A DNA stretch of 64,000 bases, from positions 36,639-100,638 of the forward strand of contig JADNYV010000135.1 in assembly GCA_015501055.1 (NCBI GenBank). Direction: 5' to 3'. Each line of letters starts with the position of its first letter. Within the stretch, counting starts at the first letter, position 1. This stretch comes from Mucidula mucida. Taxonomy: Eukaryota; Basidiomycota; Agaricomycetes; Agaricales; Physalacriaceae. Made by a program: the position numbers and the translations under genes. Of this stretch, positions 1-12,525 are shown in pieces. Under the pieces are notes generated by a model, which was given only the letters and a program-made list of their open reading frames with translations, was not told where the DNA came from and did not search any database.

Positions 1-344
1 TTTTGGATGGTAACTGAGGGCGATAGTAGATGCGTGCTGTCTCGGTCGGCCTTGATGGCGTGACAACGTTTAGTTTAATTGGCCCTACGTCATCGCCTCA
101 TCGTTACACCCAATAGTATCAACGAAAAGAACTGAAAGAGATTGAACAAATTTTCAAGAAATACTACACCTCTTTCAAGCAGAGAAAAATGAGGCGGGGT
201 CGCTGAATGCTCCAACGTAACAGTATATACTATATCTAATCGTTGGAATAAGAGACAGCGCACTGGGTGTAACCTAGCTCTCGCAAGGTAAAGTAAATCG
301 AGACTCGCGCGATGGGCAAAGGCTCTAATCATTACTGACGAATA

Positions 345-1914
345 TTACGCTTTCAGCTTGTCGATCCTGTCTGCGGTGATTTGGAAACACTCTGGCATGC
401 TCGTTTCCGCCCAGGTACCCCCTGTGATTATCTTCGCCAGACCCGGAGCGCAACCAAATATTCGGGCCATACCTATCGAATACCTGTCAACATGGGAAGA
501 TAATGACACGAATGATACTTACCATGACCATTAAATCCAGCCATGACATATTGTCCAGCAAGTCCAGGAATGGGACCAATGAAGGGCACAGAGTCCCTCG
601 TCTGAACAAGACGTTAGATGCGGAACATATCAATCTCGGAACATTGGCGTCATACCATGCCAAGCACACCAGTCCACCCAAACTCATGGCCTTCGCCGAT
701 GGCTTCTTCTCCGAACTGAGGAAATATTTTCTTGAAGGAGGCCAACGCGTCGTCCTTGATCTCCTCGCTATACACGTTGTCGTTCTTGGACGTGATCTCT
801 GAGCGCGTTATTTCGCTCATCCCGGGAATTCCCCGGCTCGTACCAAGAACCATCGCGCCGTCGCTCTTCCTCTGGATGAGAGAGTAGAAGTGATGCAACG
901 CGAAGCGGAGGGAGTACGTATGGGTGATCATGTTCGTAGAAGAAAAGGCGGGCGTGGGGATTATCTTGTGGGCTTGGGCGCGCATAGGCGTTAATAACGT
1001 GTGGAGCTGAGGAAGCAATGTTGCAGCGAACGCGTTCGTTGCATGAACGACCAGGGGAGTGGTGATAGATCCTCGAGGTGTGTGGACGATCCAGGTATTG
1101 TTCTCTCCAGCAGTGACAGATGTCGCTGCAGTATGCGTGAATAAGGAAAGGCCTAGTCCGAGGTTCATCGCTAGAATGGCGAGACAGAGCTTCGCGGGGT
1201 GCAAATTGGCAGCCATCCATTCGAAAGCACCAAGTGCGGAAGGTACTCGTGTTACCTAGTTAAACATCAAAAATTTTATTAGGCGGCACGGCGAATAGAA
1301 GACACATACCTTACGCGCTTCCTCTTGTTCGTACCACGAAATGCCAGTCGTGTCGCCTCCCGCTTTCTTGTACGACTCGAAGCTTTCTGTGACATAATTG
1401 AAAAAGTCTTCACCCAAAATCACGTCGAAGGTCTTGCAGTAGTCAAAGTCGCAATCGATATTGTGGGTATCAATGAACTTCTTGACCAACTGGAGGACAT
1501 GTTTTTCGTGTTGAATAATCTTCATGGCCTGTTCGGGGCCATGTATCTTTGAAAACGCATTGAACCCACGAAAAGCATCTAACGAACAACGCAGTTAATG
1601 ATGTCCTATCGATCAATGATCATGTAGAGATCTTCACCTGGTCGACAATGTCCAGCGTTCCTGCCGCTGGCGCCGGAACACGCTTCTCGTGCTTCCAACA
1701 TGACAATCTTCTTCGGTCCATTGGGAGACGTCAAGAGCTCGTATGCGGTTACGGTGCCTGCCAATCCAGAGCCAATGACAACAGCTTCGGCCGTCTCAGG
1801 TATGGGAGACGAAGCTCCCTCGTTAATGAGAGGACTCTGCCGTGTCGTGCGCTGCCAGATAGATAGACATGGACGCTCTACAGGGAGACCTGGAGGCGGC
1901 AGTTCGTGAGTCAT
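345..1914 (-). CDS. FAD-dependent oxidoreductase (DAO family)
   Basis: Predicted flavoenzyme of the D-amino-acid/sarcosine oxidase (DAO) fold, which oxidises secondary amines or amino acids using FAD. The N-terminal exon (ATG at 1914) starts with a proline-rich lead (MTHELPPPGLP) and then the dinucleotide-binding motif VIGSGLAGT, followed by EAREACSGASGRNAGHC, the usual FAD-contacting stretch. After introns near 1640-1580 and 1310-1255 the substrate domain runs to GEGHEFGWTG. The final exons carry FIGPIPGLAGQYVMAGFNGHG, the conserved C-terminal FAD-closing segment, and end at a TAA at 345-347. Length and order fit fungal members of about 450-480 residues. All exons read open, so the gene looks intact. 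It is transcribed away from the permease at 2335 across a 420-bp gap. The substrate cannot be told from sequence. Confidence 0.88.
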
Positions 1915-2334
1915 CCTGCAAAGGAAAGAAAAGTATGTAAGTAACAAACAGGTCGTTCCGAGTCACTGAAGTACTTGAATGATCCAAGGTAAGTCGGACA
2001 TCTGACCGCCTCCCCGTCGGAATTTCGGAAGCTGAAAACGATAAGGTGGCAGGCATTTCTATAAAAGGCGAGGAAAGAGATCAAGTTCTTGGCAAAAACT
2101 ATCCAAACCGGGACGGACTCCGCTTTTCGGACGCAGATTGATGTTGCCCCCGGCGCACTTGTCATATCCAAGATTCGAAGCAATTGCAAACGGGGACATG
2201 TGATGTGCACCTATCCTTATCATGCTACTTATCGGCAGGTCCTGATAGCACCGAATGCTGCAGGGCGGGGATGTAGAAAAACTGTCACTGCTGCATTCGC
2301 GCACCGGTGAGACCTATCCTCCAGCGCGTCCGCC
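1915..2334. promoter_or_regulatory. Shared intergenic promoter region of a divergent gene pair
   Basis: These 420 bases separate the starts of the FAD oxidoreductase (minus) and the permease (plus). No coding sequence is supported here, so the stretch must hold both promoters. I saw no unambiguous TATA box or repeated operator. Confidence 0.5.
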
Positions 2335-4388
2335 ATGGTTTTCTCGTTCTTCAAACGCTCGCCGAAGACTCTGAGTACGAACGAGGAGCTCACGGTGACT
2401 GGACACGTCCGGACGCCCATAGAGAAATCGCTCGTCCTGAGGCTTGACTGTTTCTTGATGTTTTTTGGCTGCGTTTCGCAGGTTATCAAGTATCTAGATC
2501 AGGTATTTATCCTCGTTCGAGACTCGAATCTAGACAATTGACCTGTTCATACAGCAAAACATTAACACGGCTTATGTATCAGGGATGAAGGTGCGCATCG
2601 TCTGCTCTCCCTTAGAGTAAACCTACAGTCTAATCCATGGTTACTTTACTAGGAAGATCTGGAACTTTACGGAAACGGTACGTTTCTAGCTTGGCCTCGA
2701 TTTCTTTCCAATCTCATACACCTACTAGAACTAAACTATTTTACGACCTACTTCAATGTTGGGTACTGTGTCATGGTACGATGCGCTCCATTTTCTTGCA
2801 CGCTCCATATTCTCATACAAGCCAAAGCTTGTGCCCTCTCAAATCATCATGACGGTCCGTCGTCACTACAATTTCGTATCATCATGGTCTAACTAATGGC
2901 ATATACCGCACGTCCGACCCTCATACTGGCTTCCAGGTCTAGAGTTGATATGGGGAGTATTAACGGGGTTAATCGCGACTTGCAGCCATGCGAAACAGGT
3001 CTATGCGATAAGGACATTTCTCGGTTTGTGCGAGAGTAGCGCCTGGCCGGGGATGATGACACTCTTCATGCATTGGTACACGCCAACGGAACTCGCGAAG
3101 CGCATGGGCTTCTATCATTCATGCCAGGCAATCGGTGGTATGATGGCGAACGCCTTACAGACTGCCGTTCATAATACTCTGGACGGACACTATGGGATTG
3201 CCGGATGGAGGTACGCGCGTACTTATCTTTATCATGGCGCTGGAGTTGATCGCTTTGCAGATGGCTCTTTATCATAAACTCCATAATGACGGTCGTTTTC
3301 GCGTTGTTCGGGTTCGTGCTCTTACCGGATTTACCCAATAACCCGAATCCTCGCGCGTTCTGGTTCAACTCTGACCATGCCGCCATGGCTATGGAGCGTT
3401 TGAAGAGGCATAACCGTGCAGAGCCCAGTAAAATCACGCTTTCTAGCATCAAGCGCTCGTTTTCGAACTGGGTTATCTACTTTATCACAATCCTCTATGT
3501 CGCCACCGTACTTGCGAGTTACGGATATGTTTGTGAGTACATTGGTCGTCTCTCCTATGAAGTTGCCTGACGAGGAGTACAGATTTCAATCTATGGCTCA
3601 AGTCTCTCACAAACCCCGACGGCTCCAAGCGTTGGACTGTCTCTCAAATCAACGTTATTCCGATCGGTGGTGGTGCCATTCAAGTCGCGTTTGGTACGAT
3701 ACCCCTCCAACCCGCATGCGTGCCGTTTTGAACTTGACTCTTAGTCTGGATATGGGCTCTACTTTCCGATTGGCTTAAGACGCGTCATTGGCTCATTATC
3801 GCCCAGGCAGTCATAGGTATACCTGGAACATTCTCCTATCGTTACACATATCTGACCATTCTTTCGTTCAGGCCTCGTTCCGTGTATAATTATGACGGTC
3901 TGGAATGTCCCCGATGGGGCCAAGTACTTTGTAAGTCGAGAGTTTCATTCAGAAAACATGATACCGCGGTCTGAACACCTTTATAGTCGTACTTTGTTTC
4001 TTTCATTGCCCTCGGAACAGCTCCGCTCATATTCGCCTGGGTATCAGACCTTATCCCTCAGGATCCTGAGCAGCGTGCGCTCGTCGTCGGTGTTGCCATC
4101 GCCATCTACTATGCTATCTCTGCGTGGTCGCAAGTGTTGGTCTGGCCGGCAAAGCAGGCTCCTCATTACAAGTACGGGTGGCAAGTTTCGATAGCACTCT
4201 GGATTTTGGTTATCGGCATGACAGTGGCGCTACGTTATATCGATCTGACATTCATGCTACCTAAGCGATTAGCGTTCGCCGAGGAAGTGCATAGGAGAGA
4301 GCGGGAAGAGACGGCGAGCGATGCGGATAGAAAGTCGATCGCCAAGGATGGTCATGAAGTGGAGACATTACCTGCACGTCAAGTTTAG
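2335..4388 (+). CDS. MFS permease, Dal5 / anion:cation symporter type
   Basis: Multi-spanning plasma-membrane transporter of the major facilitator superfamily, close to the fungal Dal5/Fen2/Tna1 group that imports allantoate, ureidosuccinate, pantothenate, nicotinate and similar organic anions. The start ATG lies in CGCCATGG, followed by a cytosolic lead and 'DCFLMFFGCVSQVIKYLDQ'. After several small introns come LELIWGVLTGLIATCSHAKQ, FLGLCESSAWPGMMTLFMHW (a family signature), FALFGFVLLPDLPNNP, IYFITILYVATVLASYGYV, and the C-terminal half with LIFAWVSDLIPQDPEQRALV and YAISAWSQVLVWPAKQAPHY. It ends with a charged tail and TAG at 4388. About eight exons are needed and the pieces join in order without stops. 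Its divergent position beside an amine oxidoreductase suggests uptake of that enzyme's substrate, which is inference. Confidence 0.88.
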
Positions 4389-4586
4389 ATTGCCTTCGAT
4401 AGACATTACGTTGCTGAAATAACGAGTTGTAACAATATCATGGCCTCTTTAGAAGCCGCTGGCGTTTTCAAACACAGTCACGTGGTACCGCTGAGACCAA
4501 ATTCGGCATCTGTGCGGTCTGATCTAAACCATTAAGAGCAAGGTCGCCAACCTCATCGCGACACAAAAGCTTCTGGAGCTAGTGCA

Positions 4587-6084
4587 ATGACTTTTAACTC
4601 ATCTGATGGATGTCTCCTACCCCAGCAGGTTCGTGTCGCAATTCGTTTATCGCCTCGTTTGCTCACGTTTAGTTAGACAAATCTCGGATCCTCGTCGAAT
4701 TCAGTGGCAACGAAAGGCATTGCCTCCCAGAACGCCTGCGCCCATCATCTTCCTTCATTGCTTGGCGACCTCCCTAATGAAATGGTGCTGGAGATTGTAT
4801 CATTCCTGGAGCCGGTGGAAATGTTGCCGTCGGCACTGACAAATCAAAGGCTCAACGCCGTTGTTATGTCTTCTGTACTTCCAAAGATCTTCGCCACCTC
4901 GTCTTCGTCATGGGGTATCAGCTTTGGCTCCGGAAAGTCATGCACGCCGTTTTCCTTTCTCCGCTACTTCCGCCTGGCGTTTTACAACAAAGAGGCGCCC
5001 AACTGGATTATGTTCTACTTCAAAGGACCTCCCAAGGAGGTTTTGTGGCAAATGACGGAAGATTTACACTATCTTCAAACCTCGCACCGGGTTCCTACAG
5101 TTGATCTCAATTTTCAATCCGTTAAGCCTACTCCGAGGGAAGCCAAAGGCTATTTCCGGCTTTTCGTGGACATTTGCGAAGAGCTGCGTCGCTGTCACTG
5201 CTCGAGTTTGTGTCTCACTACTACAGTTGTACTTGGTGAAGGATCCGAGGAACTGAGAAAGCGACTTCTAGCAATCCAGCTCGATCATGTATCGATCACA
5301 GGCTGGTTTCTCCTCCAACATCATGCGAACGTGGTTTCTGGAGCATCTTCATGGTGCTCTCTTGACATTTGTTTGGCTCAATGACGGTCATCCCCCGCTT
5401 CTTCTGGATCTTGTCATGCCGAACCTACAAGAATTCACCCTAGCATCCCATGATCCATGCCCTGCAGATATAATGTGCAAGTTTCTGCGACGGCATCCTA
5501 TGATCACGTCTTTGACCATCAGCTGTGAACTTATGGCGGGGAGTGATATCCTGGATGTGTCGGCCATCCTTCCTACCCTTCGCTACCTCACAGTCGAGCA
5601 GTCTTGGATACCGATCTTGCTGTCCCAGACTAGTGCTTATCCCAATCTTAGAATCTTTTCGTGGAACATATCATCGGGAAAGGTTTCCACTGTAAGGGAA
5701 TCACAACACCTATTGCGCCACATTGTAGCTCTTCACCAGAATATCACATTCTGGCTTCCGCTCTGGCACTTCATCTCCATGCCGGAGTGGTTCCATATCG
5801 CAGAACCGCGTGCAGAAACTTCAATGGGAAATGTCAAAGAACTCTACTTACCTTATCCCTTTTTGAAGAACCCTAGTATCATCAGTGCCCGTTTGCCAGC
5901 GGCACTGGGATTTTTTCCAGCCTTACAGAAAGTGAATATCTACTGGTCCGTTGAATTTGTAGGGGAGTCCAAATTTGTGAACGATATCGTGAAGGCTTGT
6001 CGCACCATTCGGACCATCAGTTTTGGCAGTTGTTTTGGAAATGAATACTCCGTAATTGAGGATGATAGCGGCATTCGACGGTGA
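4587..6084 (+). CDS. F-box protein, with one unexplained frame change
   Basis: An F-box reads near the N terminus: LGDLPNEMVLEIVSFLEPVEML followed by LTNQRLNAVV, the adaptor motif that binds Skp1 in SCF ubiquitin ligases. The rest is leucine-rich and weakly repetitive (MPNLQEF, TLRYLTVE, YPNLRIFSW), as in the large Agaricomycete F-box/LRR-like family. The F-box exon begins after a probable acceptor (ATTCAG, ending 4704). The first exon probably starts at an ATG at 4587 or 4606, so the exact start is unsettled. The reading frame changes between 5272 and 5384: the upstream frame runs to a stop at 5384, while the downstream frame opens at 5272 and runs to 6084. A 43-46 nt intron ending at TAG 5271 would fix it, but its donor is poor, so a one-base indel is equally likely. 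Confidence 0.72.
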
Positions 6085-6247
6085 GTGTTGTATACATACG
6101 CGTTGCTTTGGCTCTGACCGTGCTCTCAGAGCGATGTTGACTCGGAAAGAAGAGATTTTATACTAATTTCTGATGCCCTTGTTACATATGTGCTACGTCG
6201 CTCTCAACTGTTTAGCTGAAATCAATCGTACATGATGTCTCTAAAGC

Positions 6248-6660
6248 TCAATTTAGAACTACTTTCAGATTTCCCTGCTCGTTCCTTAGTCCACGGACAA
6301 CCCATTTGCCCTTGAGCATGTCGACCCATTTGACACCGAGTTCTGCTTCCTGAACACGGTCTCGGGTTCTCGTCCTGTAAAACTCAGTAACGATGCTTTG
6401 GTCTTGTGGCGTCAACTTGTTCCAATCATCGTAATTGATGGGCCGCTGCATACGCCAGTGGATGGTCTCTGCCACGTTGCGCACCGTGATTATGGGCCCA
6501 AATGCTGCTAGGATATCGATCGCCCCAGGTTGGTAAGTAAGCAGCTCATCGACCACGACAGACAGCCTCGTGAAGAAAGGATCTGTGGCGGGTTGAGCAA
6601 GTTCTATCGCTGAGAGTGGAACGACGCAGTGCCATGATATTGCGTTCAATGCAGTGACTA
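6248..6660 (-). CDS. DUF6699 domain protein (partial model)
   Basis: The reading frame carries the features of DUF6699, an Agaricomycete-expanded family of unknown function: NAISWHCVVPLSAIELAQPA (the W-x5-P strand), ATDPFFTRLSVVV, AFGPIITVRNVAETIHWRMQ, PINYDDWNKLTPQDQSIV and a C-terminal GVKWVDMLKGKWVVRGL. The frame stays open upstream of 6649, where no ATG is present, so at least one 5' exon or the true start is missing from this model. The stop is at 6248. The order of motifs matches the family; the function is unknown. Confidence 0.68.
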
Positions 6661-7195
6661 GTGGCGCTTCCGCCGCTGCACTCGCCCTGCTACCTTCTCA
6701 CGGCTTGTCTTTGAGGAAATCGACGCCACACTTGGAACTCGTCTTCGGGCGACTTGGGACGCTGGCGCTGCGGAACATCGTCGTCTTCGATCCTTCCCTT
6801 TCTCAGCCATCCTCCTTGTCTTCCTTTCCCAAGAACGACCGGCGCTATCGTTGACCTTCTCACCGGGTTCAGAACCGTTCCATTTTCGACGCGGACTCTA
6901 CGACCATGAGCCCAGGCTTCGGCTAAATTCGCCGCTGATGGCGATTTGGATCTCATCGAGTCCGGGTTTATGGACGCTTTAGGACATGTTGGCGGAGGTA
7001 CCTTATTTTTGCCTTTGGTTGGGTTTTCTCGCTGATTTCGTGAGACAGCATCTCAATATTAGTACAATCGCAGTGAGCAGCGGTGCTACGCCCGCTGCGC
7101 TCGCGCTGCGAGCTTCTCACTGCAATGATCACGACCTTTGCGGTAAATCTACGCCACACAGCGATCTCCGCCCACCAACTGTGGACGATGTCTGT
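6650..7195. repeat. Two diverged direct copies of a ~120-bp sequence
   Basis: The stretch at about 6655-6760 and the one at about 7073-7195 align over roughly 110-120 bases. Both begin GTGA.nAG.GG.GCT and contain GCTGC.CTCGC.CTGC followed by CTTCTCAC. Both continue through a shared AAATC.ACGCCACAC block and a CACCAACT/GGCGACTTGGG-like segment. The first 48 bases of each start GTGA and end TCAC, so each is also a weak palindrome. No protein is supported. They may be old remains of one insertion. Confidence 0.5.
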
Positions 7196-7599
7196 GTAGG
7201 CGACCACGAGAAGCCTTAGTGCGGATTCTCGACGCCGTCGCTATGATTACTGGCAGTACAAGGTTCAGGATCGACTGTTCAATTTCGGGTGTACTGAGGT
7301 TCGTGCCTCTTGCGTCGTAACAACGGTGTCAGGGAGCTAACAATTTGTAGCAGAGAGACTGGGCATGAATTTTGCTCCCGACGACGTACAGCGCTCTAGT
7401 AAGTGATCTGTTGTCTCCTGCCCTCAATGACCTTGCTCGCTCTAGGCTTTATCTCCACTACATACCCTGTGCACCTCGTGCACGTCGACAGCCCCTGCGC
7501 AATTGCTCGGGGGTGGTCGGCGGGCACGAAAATACCATCAGAGGGCAAAATAGTGTTTTGCAAGTAGTACTGGTCTTGCGGGTGGCACGCGGGTGTCCA
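7196..7599. other. No gene seen
   Basis: About 400 bases between the diverged direct repeats and the tandem array. Short open frames here lack family motifs, and I see no promoter or repeat worth naming. Confidence 0.4.
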
Positions 7600-7908
7600 T
7601 CCTGTTGTGGGTCAGTCGTCCGCCGTTGTTAACGCTTGCAATCTTGCGGGTCGAGTCCCATCCTATTGCGGGTCATTCGTCTTCATCGTGGGGCAGGTCG
7701 TTCACAGATCGGCCGTTGTTGACGCTCGCGATCGTGCGGGTGATTTCATGCGGGTCATTCATCTTGGTCGTGGGGCAGGTCGTTCACAGATCGGCCGTTG
7801 TTGATGCTCGCGATCGTGCGGGTGATTTCATGCGGGTCATTCGTCTTGGTCGTGGGGCAGGTCGTTCACAGATCGACCGTTGTTGATGCTCGCGATCGTG
7901 CGGGTGAA
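7600..7908. repeat. 82-bp tandem repeat array
   Basis: Near-identical 82-bp units start at 7701, 7783 and 7865; each contains GTTCACAGATCG.CCGTTG and GCGATCGTGCGGGTGA. The third is cut off near 7908, and a more diverged unit lies upstream from about 7605. Since 82 is one more than a multiple of three, each unit shifts the reading frame. The overlapping open frames seen across it are therefore repeat artefacts rather than genes. It lies about 260 bp upstream of the large gene at 8170. Confidence 0.85.
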
Positions 7909-10900
7909 ATCTCTTGGATTTCAAGCTCCCCAGTCGTGAGGGATCTTGGAGGATTTGAAACCTCGTCAAATTTCACATTGGTCTTCCGACAGTGAGGGAT
8001 ATTTGAAACCTCTCAGACAGCGTTACCATTTGACTATTTCTGGAGGAGATGATCGCTTCTCAGTGCCTATGACGCACTTCCTCCTTGCACATCGCCCTCA
8101 GACCAAGGAGGAAGTGATTTAGGAGAACGCCCACTTGAACGTCCACTTTCTCAACCTCTTATCGTCACTATGGCTCCTGCCCGCTCTACCCGCTCGGCGC
8201 CACTCCTCAGCCCTCGCGTCATCAGGACCGCTTCTCCACGCAATCCTCCATGCGTCGAAAGATCCCTGCCACGAGCATGGCTGGTCATCATTGAAGCTCC
8301 CATCGGCATTAAACAAAACATTCCAGGTCGACACTCCGCCATGCCGGATCTCTACAAAGTCGAGTCTCACCCCCAAGTCAGTGAGGAGTATGCGGGAGAC
8401 ATCTATGTTATCTACGGCGACTTGACCAAGGAAGGCCTCAACAAGTTGATGGAGAACGTGGGAAACATCGACCCGTACGGCGGAGCAGGTGCGTACCTCA
8501 TCATCTGAGTCTCAATGCATCTCTGAATCGATTCTAGGTTTCCTCAAATTGGATCCCGAGGAGAAACCAGCGTTGGTATTTGCGAGGAACATGTACGGTC
8601 CGCCGGGACAGGCAGATGCACTGAAGACGTTCGGTTTAGGGCCGTGAGTCCAATCTCAAATGTGGCGCACATAATATTGACCAGCTTTCCAGAAATCAAT
8701 TCACGGACGAAGAGAAGAAGGCGCGCGCTGCTCTGCGCGACAACATTCTTGGTGCTGAGGAAGAGCTGACGGCGACCGAGACTGCTTTTGAGCGGTCTCC
8801 TCGTAAAGTTCCCGCTCATGTGGGAGCACGCGCCTATACCATCGGGCCCAATCACCAACATCCGCGACAGCTTTTGCAGCCGGCAGTTGGTCTCAAGCGT
8901 ACTGATGAATACATTGACGACCCGCACCTCAAGTTGTGTAACGACTTTACTAAGGTACGTTTATTGAATACCCTCACTGGATATAGAGCTGAAACGAAAT
9001 ATCATCAGGTTATCGGGCAGTCAAGTGTCAAAGCTCTTCACTCGTATGTACCCGCGGAAGCCCTGGAGACTCTCGAAGCGCAGGTTGACAGTATCAACAT
9101 GCCACGGATTGGCCCACACAACAATACGACAACGCCGGCTTTCCAGCTGAACATGGCCGCCGCTGTTGGGCCCAACGAATCAGTAACCTTCACGCACGTT
9201 GATCCCGACACTGGTGAGACGATAGAGGCGTCTGAAGGCATTTCGCAGCTGGGTGCCTTTGGTGTTATTCATATTGACGGTCATGACCTAACCGCCGGCT
9301 TCACTTCCATGCATATGTTGTCGAAGGACGATTCACGCGTCGAGGAGCAGCTTTTTTTTCTGGTGGAGCTGGGTATTTGTTGGGTGCTGCATGGTGATTG
9401 TTCCTACGGATTTTCAGGTCTGCATATGCATGGAGGAAGCGCGCCCGTTTTTAAGACTGCTCAGCCTGTCAATGCTCCGCCGTATATTTGCATTACCGCC
9501 GTCGCCTATTGTCCTACTCACTTCTTCGAGGGTACCTCATCATGGTCGTTTGGAGCTGCACCATTAAAAGGAAAGCAGAAGGCTGCTGAGGTTTTTCGTA
9601 TTGCACCAGAGATGCAGGTCTGGAGGTGTGTCACTCTTCCTTTGTTGATGTTTAAGCTGAGATATGTTTGTTATAGTCATGATTCGTTCTTTAAGGAACG
9701 GCCATTTACCAACAGTCCCAATATGATCTCCGATGGCTTGTCGATCATGGATCCTGAAGCGTATCTCGACTTTATGGCACGCGGTATAGTTCAGTTCGCG
9801 ACGTACCTAATACTGCAAGCGCCTGCCGAAGTTTTGGTTAGGCTGGATCGTGATGCGATTCTCGCTGCTATCAGTCTAGTGAAGGACAATCAACGTATAG
9901 TTGCTCAACCATGGCCTCGGGGTCCGGGATGGAGTAGTAAAGACTGCGCTGAGGGTCCTTTGAGCATGGAGACGATGGAGGCGTTGAAGGCCGCGACGAC
10001 ATGGGAACATTATCGCGCCTTGCAGGCATCGGACGATTCAGAGCTACGCGATCTTCCATTCGGAAATGCGCTGTTGAACGGTGCTATTGCAGAGGCGTAT
10101 GAGGCGTTGTGTCGCGACGGTGCTGCCGGTATTCCTGTATGTGCTTTGGCCGAACAAGAGGGTGGCCCAGTAGGAGGTACAGCACAAAAACGACGCAGTA
10201 AGTGTTCAAAACCCTCTCTTGGATTCAAGCTAAATATGATGCTAGGCATCTTCAAAAAATCACGAGCGGGCGGATCTTCAAAGTCCAGCGAGACCAAGAC
10301 CGCTCAAAAGAAGAAAGCAGGAACTTGTGCCGGAAAGCGGAAAGCTGAAGCGGAAGTAGCAGATGGGCCTCCAGCGAAACGAACGAGACAGCATGTAACC
10401 TATGATCAAGGTCGGATGAGAGTTCGTGACATGTAATGGTGTATAAATCTTCATTTCTCAGATTCAGAGTGCGATTCAAATACGGAGCCGACGACACCTC
10501 TTCTACAAGCGTTGGAGCTCATAGAGTTTGAACAACTGTACAAGCACTTGGGCACATATGTGTTGGAACTCGTTGGAGACGATTTGGATTCCTGGAATGG
10601 ATTTCTAGATGCCGCAGAGTCTGATAAGTCAGAGGACGTGGTGGCTTTGCTAGGGAATGCGGCTGCTCATCTTCGCTTCTTGAAGGCTTGACGTGATGGG
10701 ACCGATATATTATCTCGTCTCGAGAATCAAGAGCTTCTCCTTTCACACATGGCAATGTGGAAATGGATCGAAGTAGAGGTGGACCACGCATGGAGAAGTG
10801 TTGAAACGTCAACGGAGCATTGGATGAAGGCGTTATGCAACAATGTCATTGCTGCCTTCACGGACGTTCGTGCATCCAAGGAAGCAGTCGAAAAACATTT

Positions 10901-12028
10901 CAAGGCTTCTGTCTACATTCCATCCCTATCCGTTTCCGCTACTCGTCAGCTTTCGACTATGCAGTTTCCTGCACGCCGCGTAAATAAAGCAGATATGCGT
11001 CAAGTCAAGGAGCGACTTATGCGGATTGTATCGGAATGGTTGGACTTCAATAGCGACTTCGAGCGAGGACGTCCCGCATCCCATTTAGTCTTTCGACTGG
11101 TTGCCACATATGGCCCAACGGTACTCCTTCATTGGCCAGTTATTGAAGCATGCGACAAATCAATGCGCCGGTTAGTTTTTGGAGATAAGGGTGATAACAA
11201 ACCTTCCTTTGCTAAGGTTGAAGAGTGGTGTACAGCGAATCTGCACATTGCGGATGATGCCACTTGAGAGGTTTTAACCCAAATCGATCTTATTGTTGAC
11301 TGCTGGCGCACGCCACAGCAGCGTATTCTGCCCGGCCGCATGACTACGCTGGTTCAGAGTGCCCTGGCTCGCTTCTCTTCAAGCGACTCACCCGAGAAGG
11401 CCGATCATCACCGATTCCTCATCAGCCTACTGGAACCACTCTACCCATTGGCTCGAAATCCATTCTTCTCCCTTCCTGAACCTCCGACTGCATCATCCAA
11501 GGCTGTTAAGAGCTTCTACACTGTGTATCGGTCGTTTTTGAAACATATGGTATCTATGGATGACAAGAAGATTCCTTGGCGCGATTTAGCAACGTCCCGG
11601 CGACTTATTCTTGCTGACAATGGACCGTTTGGAAGCTCTCATCTGCGAACAAAGGAAGGGCTGTTCAGTGCCCTGATTCATTGTGGCATCACCCATAATT
11701 CTCAGTTTCTGCATAGCGAGCAGCACATTTTCTTTGACGGTCTCGATGACTGGAACACCATTTACGCCACTTCCCGCGATGCCTTGGAAGACTCCATGGA
11801 TGGGAAGGATATGGAGAAGTACTTTTGTGATGGTTGCGCGTATGGCGTTTGGACGCGTCGCAGCGTTGAACATGCTTCAGTCTATGCAGCCGCCACCGAA
11901 GCTCCGGATCTGACTTCCTGGTTGCTAAACGCGGAGTTTCCAGCATTCACGCAGGTATACAAGCTATTCCTCAAGGGTAAAGTCAACAGGGAGTCTGTGT
12001 TTCCGGGCTTTGGGCCATTGCAGGCGTA

Positions 12029-12272
12029 CTGTAGCGTTTCGACCGCAAATTCACATAACGGGTCACGGGGGTCTTTGAAGTGAAGCTATATATACATCAT
12101 AACGGGTCACGGACCACTTTGGTCAGGCACGAGCCTCCAAATAAGGAAATTTCAGGTCCCGCTATAAGCGGAACTGTCCAAAAAAGGCAATTTAAGGGTC
12201 TGTGAAGCTGTTCGCTGTAACTTCAGACCATAATGGGTCACAGGCTGTGAAGTTACGGTTGAAACAGTACAG
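12029..12272 (+). mobile_element. 244-bp MITE, copy 1 (TA target duplication)
   Basis: Non-autonomous element flanked by TA (12027-12028 and 12273-12274). Terminal inverted repeats start CTGTAGCGTTTCGACCG; the right end here is altered (GAAACAGTACAG instead of GAAACGCTACAG). The TA duplication and size suggest a Tc1/mariner-derived (Stowaway-like) family. It interrupts a coding exon of the large unknown gene. Confidence 0.92.
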
Positions 12273-12525
12273 TATTTGCTGGCGAGTGACTATACCATTG
12301 CAGGAGCCGTCAAAATGCCAACATATAAAGAGATGGGAGAGCTCTTATGGAGCGATTTGAAGCAAAAAGGCGCGATGACTGGTCTTCGGGCACTGGGTTA
12401 TACCGACTTCGAGTCGGCAGAAGATGTGGCTGACGCGTTCGAGAAGGTGGATAGGATGTTGAGAGAGACTATACCGGAAAATCTGCGCCGTCGGATGAAC
12501 TACAATGTGTTTACGACGGAGCATA

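Noticed and set aside
7593..7995. Several overlapping plus-strand open frames
   Set aside because: They are created by the 82-bp tandem repeat, whose unit length shifts frame by one each time; no independent coding evidence.
10689..11267. TGA codons as programmed readthrough or selenocysteine
   Set aside because: No structural element was visible, and the same CGA-to-TGA pattern in the transposon fits mutation better.
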